Assembly: GCA_038277395.1 (NCBI GenBank) | Contig: CM076190.1 | Coordinates: forward strand, 229,744,082-229,808,081 | Origin: Dryocosmus kuriphilus | Taxonomy: Eukaryota > Arthropoda > Insecta > Hymenoptera > Cynipidae | Length of the DNA stretch: 64,000 nt | Direction of reading: 5' to 3' | Shown here: in pieces, positions 59,117-64,000 of the stretch | Layout of the letters: the number at the start of each line of letters is the position of its first letter | Numbering within the stretch: the stretch's first letter is position 1 | Notes under the pieces: model-generated | Databases searched by the model: none | What the model saw: only the letters and a program-made list of their open reading frames with translations | What the model was told of the DNA's origin: nothing | Made by a program: the position numbers and the translations under genes

Positions 59117-59361
59117 CGAGGTCTGTCCGAAAAGTATCCGGAATACCCTCGTACCTGTACCCCGATGTTAGTCTTCGTCATCCGGCGAGTGACAGCCTTC
59201 AAAGTAGTCTCGATCTGATTGAACGACGCCATAAGTCACAGGGAGCTATGTCGGGACTGTGCGGAGACTGGAGAAGCTGTACGACTTTGTGCTTTGTCAC
59301 ATATTGCTGCGCAAGTTTCGATGAATGCGCTGGCGCATTATCATTGTGAAGAAGCCAGTCA
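59117..59361 (-). mobile_element. mariner fragment, copy 3
   Basis: It begins with an intact end CGAGGTCTGTCCGAAAAGTA and matches the 3' part of copies 1 and 2. About 150 bases are missing after CGACGCCATAAG, and it stops at GAAGCCAGTCA. Only one terminus is present and TA is not duplicated. The surrounding LINE-A lacks roughly 100 bases at this place, so the fragment's other half was probably lost in a deletion. Confidence 0.85.
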
Positions 59362-59934
59362 GTAATGAGTGGCTTCTGACAGACTGTGGTGTAGGAAAAA
59401 CTCTGATGGATAAGAGTGAAAGAAACTTGCTGAGATTGTTTCGTCATGTTAAAAGAATGAATGAATACCGTTTAACGAAGCAAGTATATCTCGGTAAAGT
59501 GAACATTCAAGTACCGACAGATAGACCCAGGAAAAAATGGTGGGAATATTTGAATGAGACTCTCAAGCGAAAAGACATAAAGAGCTTATGCATCCCCATA
59601 TGGCTGTGCGGCGCTGTCTACCAGGGGTAATTGCTAGAGAGATCGATCAGCGACTGCGGGTCGGAGCGGTGTTGTAGGACTAGTGTGTTGTTAGAATGAG
59701 CAGCATGCGACTTTTAGAGCGATATGAAATATATACCTTACAATACACACTCCTTTCCTTCCACAACCATACAAATTTCCTAATACCTGGTAATATAACG
59801 AGACTAGATCCGAGAGAGTATATGCCTATCCCAAAAAGGAATTTGCATAATTGTATAATAATAAAGTCTCTAGAAATTCTTTCAAATCTCTTAAAATTTA
59901 TGACTCCTTATACTTAAACCTCTCTTCTTATATA

Positions 59935-61228
59935 CCACATGGAATGAGAAGTCCCGAGCCTCACACAGAGATGTCGCCACTAGGATTAAACCAAGTATGT
60001 TTTCGTTGAGAACCAGCCTTTAGACAGCACCACCTTGAGTTTCGTGACATTGCGTGCATTAGTTTTCGAATAACAGCTAATTGTGTCAGACGAGCTTTGG
60101 CTTCTCGCGAACGATGGAAAGAGACGAGTTTCGGGTTTTAATAAAACATTGTTTTTTAATGGGAGAAAACACCGTCCAGGCCAAGAAGTGGTTAGATAAA
60201 TGCTATCCAACATCCGCACCATTAACTGCAACCGTGAAACACTGGTTTGCGGACTTCAAACGCGGTCGTACCAGCACCGATGGTGCTCAGCGCAGTGGAC
60301 GGCCCTCTGAGGTCACCACACCGGAAAACATAAAAAAAATCCATTTGATCGTTTTGAATGATCGGAAAGCGAAGTTGCGTGAAATAGCAGAGGCCGTGGG
60401 TATATCGAAAGAACGCGTTCGCAACATTTTGCATGAACATTTGGGGATAAAAAAGCTGATTGCAGGATAGGTGCCGCGTTTGCTCACACGGGACCAGAAG
60501 CAGCAACGTGTTGAAGATTCCGAGCGTAATTTGGCCTTGTTCCAAAGAAACAAAAAGGAATTTTTGCCTCGATTCGTGGCGATGGACGAATCCTGGATTC
60601 ATTATTACACTCCTGAGTCTAACAGACTGTCTGCAGAGTGGTTGGAAGCAGGTAGCAGCCGTCCGAAGCATCCAAAGACGCAACAGTCGGCCGGGAAGGT
60701 TATGGCAAGTGTTTTTTGGGTTGCAAGAGGAATAATCATGATTGAATATGTGGAAAAGGGAAAAGCCATCACAGGTGACTACTACGTTGCTCAACTGGAT
60801 CGTTTAAGCGAAGAAATTTAAAAAAAACGGCCGCACATGGCAAGGAAGAAAGTGCTTTACCACCACGACAACGCACCAGCACATTCATCAATGAAAACGA
60901 CGGCCAAACTGAGCGCATTGCGCTACCAATTCGTTAAGCATCCTCCGTATTCACCAGATCTGGCCCCCAGCGACTACTATTTGTTCCCAAACTTGAAAAG
61001 GTTTCTTCAGGGAAAGTAATTTTCGTCGAATGCTGAAGTCATGGCCGAAACAGAGGCGTATTTTGAAGGTCTCGATAAATCATTTTCTTCGAAAGGGATC
61101 ATAATGCTGGAGGACCGCTGGAATAAGTGCATTACGTTAAATTGAGAGTACACCGAAGAATAAAAAAGGTTTTAAGGTAAAAAAGTAATTTTTTCCTTGT
61201 GAGGCTCTGAACTTCTCATTCCATGCAG
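59935..61228 (+). mobile_element. irritans-like mariner element
   Basis: Ends CCACATGGAATGAGAAGTCC (59935) and the complement of CTGCATGGAATGAGAAGTTC (61228) are bordered by TA at 59933-59934 and 61229-61230. The length of 1294 bp is the normal size for full mariners. It is a different lineage from the 38132 family. Confidence 0.93.
60114..61145 (+). pseudogene. irritans-like mariner transposase with three in-frame stops
   Basis: A single reading frame runs from ATG 60114 to TGA 61143-61145 (344 codons, family length about 345). It has MERDEFRVLIKHCFLMGENT, then RSGRPSEVTTPENIKKIH, AVGISKERVRNILHEH (second helix-turn-helix), MDESWIHYYTPESNR (first Asp), LYHHDNAPAHSS (second) and YSPDLAPSDYYLFP (third); the D34D triad is intact. 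The only lesions are TAG 60468-60470, in place of the Trp before VPRLL, TAA 60819-60821 and TAA 61017-61019. There are no frameshifts. So the copy is young. The irritans assignment rests on remembered resemblance. Confidence 0.93.
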
Positions 61229-61229
61229 T

Positions 61230-61744
61230 ACATATAATCTCGAGAAGGTCTTACGCTTTATATGATTATAAAGTTTGAAAAAAACTATGCTTTTTCAGCA
61301 ATGAAAAATTGCTTGCAAAATTTCTAAAGCATTTAATCGAAGATGTGGAAGAGTTGATATTCGTTGTTTTGATTCTTTTAAATGTCATACGACTTATATC
61401 ATATTTTTTAAGCTTAAACTTATAGCTGTCGTTAAAATAATTTGCAGCGAAACAGTCGGATTCCTCTAAAATTAAAAAATAAATTATGATATCAGTTTTA
61501 ATTATGTTCGTAGACAAGTTTCTTATCTTGAAAACTTTGCTTGAAATACAAATATTTCAGAAGAACAAGTCTGATACCTGTAATAATTCATAAGATAATA
61601 GCTATTATGTGAATTTATATTGCGTGTGTGTATGCGTGTGTGCCTGTATTTAATATAAGAATACAGTAGAATATTCATTAGTGGTGTAAGCTGCCAAAAA
61701 ATTTTTCTATGACGGATAATACATTTGTCTTCTAATTTGAAAAG
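61230..61744. other. Region upstream of the 61.7 kb gene
   Basis: Contains the candidate exon above and a GT-rich stretch (TGCGTGTGTGTATGCGTGTG at 61620). TTTAATATAAGAATACAG (about 61650-61667), with ATTCATTAGTG about 20-25 bases on, could be a TATA and start for the gene at 61745. The inferred leader contains one short upstream ATG. Confidence 0.3.
61266..61465 (-). other. Candidate terminal exon of an unidentified gene
   Basis: On the minus strand a strong pyrimidine-rich acceptor (TTTATTTTTTAATTTTAG) leads into an open frame: ESDCFAANYFNDSYKFKLKK, DISRMTFKRIKTT, then SSIKCFRNFASNFSLLKK and a stop at 61266. It is basic with two cysteines and would accept a phase-1 intron, like the three gene models here. 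I looked for a signal-peptide exon upstream (to 62700) and found none, so this stays a weak candidate. Confidence 0.25.
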
Positions 61745-62126
61745 ATGAATATCTCTTATTCGCTGATCTTATCATTGTGGATTGCCCTTAATTCTATAGG
61801 TGAATATATTAATATAATGTGTCTGTAAATGAAGCATTTTCACACTTGCCGAATACAGTATCTTTTCCGATTCGATCCGACTTCCATCCCAAAAATTATA
61901 TTTTTTTCTAAACTCTAATTTTATCTGAAATTAGTACAAGTTTAATCTCAATTTATCCTCGTTTAAACCAGAATGTGTTATAAGAAACGGAATTCAAAAA
62001 TTTTTCCTGTTCAAACGACATTTGTACGAATATGAGAATCGAATTGCACTTTGCATTAAGGTAAAAGGAGAATTTGATATTGATATTGAATACCTATCTC
62101 AAAACAGACACAATTTTCAAAACTGA
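61745..62126 (+). CDS. Two-exon gene for a small secreted protein (69 residues)
   Basis: Exon 1 is 61745-61799 and exon 2 61972-62126, with a 172-nt intron (donor GTGAAT, acceptor TCGTTTAAACCAG after a good pyrimidine tract). The intron is phase 1, just after the leader MNISYSLILSLWIALNSI. Exon 2 stays open for 50 codons: ECVIRNGIQKFFLFKRHLYE, then YENRIALCIKVKGEF, DIDIEYLSQNRHNFQN and a stop. The mature protein would be about 50 residues with two cysteines and alternating basic and acidic segments. No family was recognised. AAG|GTAAAA inside exon 2 (about 62061) could be an alternative donor. No AATAAA was seen near the stop, which weakens the model. Confidence 0.45.
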
Positions 62127-62709
62127 TTTTTTAAAATATTAATTTAAATATTTTTTGTATCTTTGTAGTGTTCCAAAAATCTATTTTTGAAATATAACTT
62201 TTTCATTTACTGTAATATAGGTTTAATTCATATTGAAAATATATTTGACATATATAAGCGATTCAACATCTTTACCGACACATTACCGATAAATGATTTT
62301 GCGCTCTGCCAAATGGTTACCATCATTTATAAAAAAAATTTGTATTGCTATTAATTTGAATCAAAAAAATGCTATTTTTTTTAAAATGTCCGTCCCTCTT
62401 TTGAAAAAATTATTACTTCAGCTAGAACAAATTTTTGGTTTTTAACGAAAAATGAAAACATGTTTGCGAAGCCCTAACAGAAACTATTATTCTTCAAGAA
62501 CGTAAGCTTTTTCGGAGTGCTTAATGACTTTAAATTAAAAGCGTCCATTTTTCAGTGAAAAATATTCACATAAGCTTTTATTCTTTAAACCTGTAAGTTT
62601 TCTTCGTAGTTTTATGATTTGCTTTTTAAGATACCAACTTTCGGTTAAAAAAGTCTCATTTCGAATTTTTTCGAAGCTGAAACCTTGAGAACTCAGTTAG
62701 GAAGTAGAC
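62127..62709. other. AT-rich spacer with no recognised feature
   Basis: Between the 61.7 kb gene and the hAT end. Both strands were scanned by eye for signal-peptide starts and none was convincing. Confidence 0.45.
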
Positions 62710-64000
62710 CAGAGGTTCCCAAACTTTTTTTTGTCACGCCCACTTACTGCACGAATGAGAATGCCCCTCCCCCTGCCCTTCGGCGCAAGCAAAAGAAAAT
62801 CAGTGGACTTGTAATGTATTTTTAAAATACAAGATGAGTAATGTGTGTCCAAAAATCAACCTTGAATTGAATGTTGTATTTAAAAAAAATATATTTTCAT
62901 CCATACGAAAAAAATACAAAATTGAAAGAATCAATCTGATGGATGAGCTTGCATATCTTTCACAAGATTCCCAATTCTCGGTTGAATAGAAGAAAGTGCA
63001 CAACGTAAATCACTAGCAATATCCAGCTTGCTTCTATACTTTGTTTTTATAGCTACAACTGCTGAAAATGCGCTTTCGCACAAATATGTACTTGAAAAAG
63101 GTAGAAACAGTTTTAGTGTTTCTTCTGCTATATTGGGATAAACTTTGAGATATTTCACCCAAAATAATGGCTTATTCATCTTCTCAAAATCATATTTGGC
63201 AGTAGAATCATTTTTAATTTCCAAAGCTTGCTCTTGTAGTATTTCTGGTAACACGTATATTTGAACGTGAAAAGGACCTGTCGCCAACCGATAAATATTA
63301 TTATCACATGAATTAGGGAAGTAGCGCTTGAATTAATCTGTGAGGTGCTGCAAGTGGTTTGATATTTCAGTCTTAGTATCGTTTTCATCAAAAACCTTTT
63401 TAAAGCACGCTTCTTATGTGATTTCATGTAATTTAGGAAAGCAGGAATAATTGCATTCTAAAACTTTACTTTTCCATAGTTGTAACTTCTCAGTGAACGC
63501 TGTGCTTGTATCCTGATGATAAATTACGTTTGAATCTCCACCTTGCAATTTTAAGTTCAATGTATTCAACGAATCGAAAATGTCCGATAGATAAGCAATT
63601 GCCACTTGTACCCTTGGCTTTCTGAATTCGCTAAATAACTCACTTTGATTTTCAGTTTTCAAAAACTGAATAACTTCTTCTCGAAGCTCAAACAATCTTC
63701 CTAGCATATTTCCTTTCGAAAGCCAGCGCACTTCAGTGTGAAATAACAGTGTCTTATGTTCTGTACCTAAATCTTCACAAAGAGCCATAAAAAGTCGAGT
63801 ATTCAAGGCACTCTTTTTAACATAATTGACAATTTTAATACATAACTTTAGGACAGCGTTGAGTTCATTTGAAAGCTGCCAGGGCTCGATGGTGTATAAA
63901 GCAGTGGATAGCAATCACATTAGGTTTTTTTTTGTTTGAACAACTGTGCGAATTCTGAGCGAGATCCAAGCATTGCCGGAGCACCGTCTGTGCATACGCC
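62710..64000 (-). mobile_element. hAT transposon, cut by the window edge
   Basis: The 3' end is CAGAGGTTCCCAAAC (62710), the CAGxGGTTCCCAAAC type of end common in hAT elements, with TGTCACGCCCAC inside. The preceding 8 bases (AAGTAGAC, 62702-62709) would be the target duplication, but the other end is outside the window. The transposase gene lies on the minus strand. Confidence 0.85.
62931..64000 (-). pseudogene. hAT transposase, broken and incomplete at the window edge
   Basis: At the edge (about 63995) the minus strand reads GVCTDGAPAMLGSRSEF, the CTDGA box with a catalytic Asp of hAT (ZBED/SCAND3-like) enzymes. After frameshifts at about 63930 (poly-A) and 63890, the frame 63914-62931 has LCIKIVNYVKKSALNTRLFM, HTEVRWLSKGNMLGRLFELR (the insertion-domain RW motif) and AYLSDIFDSLNTLNLKLQG. 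Then come two TAA stops (63416-63414 and about 63335), KPLFWVKYLKVYPNI and the dimerisation region (FLPFSSTYLCESAFSAVVAI, IKTKYRSKLD, DLRCALSSIQPRI). All three parts match the usual hAT order. It is inactive. Confidence 0.88.

Larger units (their letters stand above)
57147..59880 (+). mobile_element. LINE-A copy 2, 5'-truncated
   Basis: The copy starts within the endonuclease (IVMLGDINGS, then KLIRLCLEKGLF and CGTNRYLAV to about 57462). It continues through the linker (57740-58070, WDTDGMKDRVRAFFEKLYGK), RT (58130-59060), a mariner fragment (59117-59361) and the C-terminal region (59362-59630, KSERNLLRLFRHVKRMNEYR). It ends in a 3' UTR shared with copy 1, with the tail ATAATAATAAAG at about 59865. 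The RT has RQGVRQGCVM, then an (AT)n run (58645-58668) at the same codons as in copy 1, then LTFADDETFL (FADD intact). Motif A is lost (FINLE then a stop). Many stops and frameshifts. Confidence 0.85.

Noticed and set aside
61266..61517. Full 83-codon minus-strand frame as a single-exon gene
   Set aside because: It has no in-frame ATG near its start and a strong splice acceptor inside, so only the part after 61465 is kept as a weak exon candidate.
1..64000. tRNA, rRNA and CRISPR features
   Set aside because: No tRNA-like cloverleaf boxes, rRNA segments or regularly spaced short repeats with unique spacers were seen; the repeats here are transposon or satellite type.

Overview
The window reads as nuclear DNA of an animal, most likely an insect. 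It is AT-rich, carries microsatellites, has small spliced genes with GT..AG introns, and holds insect-type transposons: two mariner lineages, a hAT, RTE-type and other non-LTR elements, a Penelope-like element, and a CACTA-like DNA element. A hymenopteran host is my guess from the general look of the LINEs and is not shown by the sequence. No bacterial features (operons, CRISPR, RBS) are present. Nearly everything is repeats, often nested. Only three short spliced gene models look like host genes.

Layout. 271-9754 is a near-perfect giant palindrome (arms about 4.7 kb, 11-base spacer at 4989-4999) whose arms carry decayed integrase-tail and acidic-protein remnants. 9755-12170 is satellite-like DNA plus an older third copy of part of the arm. 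12190-12975 (-) is a Penelope-like RT remnant abutting a three-exon secreted-protein gene (12929-13690, -). 13943-14820 (-) is a broken transposon-type gene. 14923-24622 (-) is one non-LTR retrotransposon (here LINE-A) split by two insertions: about 2.87 kb at an (AT)n tract (16196-19061) and a 3457-bp CACTA-like transposon (20033-23489), which itself holds a 331-bp SINE-like insert. 24911-32275 is a second large inverted repeat of degenerate AT-rich units into which a full-length RTE-type element (28133-31763, 14-bp target duplication) inserted. 32312-38105 is a third inverted repeat interrupted by an LTR-like insertion (32788-34653) and a minisatellite-bearing insertion. 38132-39469 is mariner copy 1, and 39932-41550 a degraded relative of the CACTA-like element. 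41560-51240 is an AT-rich array of about 350-bp units interrupted by a second LINE (LINE-B, 43317-48115, -). 52286-52757 (-) is a two-exon small secreted-peptide gene. 53140-54480 is another AT-rich array. 54549-55766 is mariner copy 2. 55865-57130 repeats element B of 17480-18735. 57147-59880 is LINE-A copy 2 with a mariner fragment in it. 59935-61228 is an irritans-like mariner. 61745-62126 (+) is a third small secreted-protein gene. 62710-64000 is a hAT element running off the edge.

The most interesting parts are the three foldback-like inverted repeats and the three short signal-peptide genes, each with a phase-1 intron after the leader exon, embedded in transposon-rich DNA. That pattern suits fast-evolving secreted factors such as venom, salivary or effector-like proteins; this is inference only. 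All identities come from reading the sequence; no searches were run.
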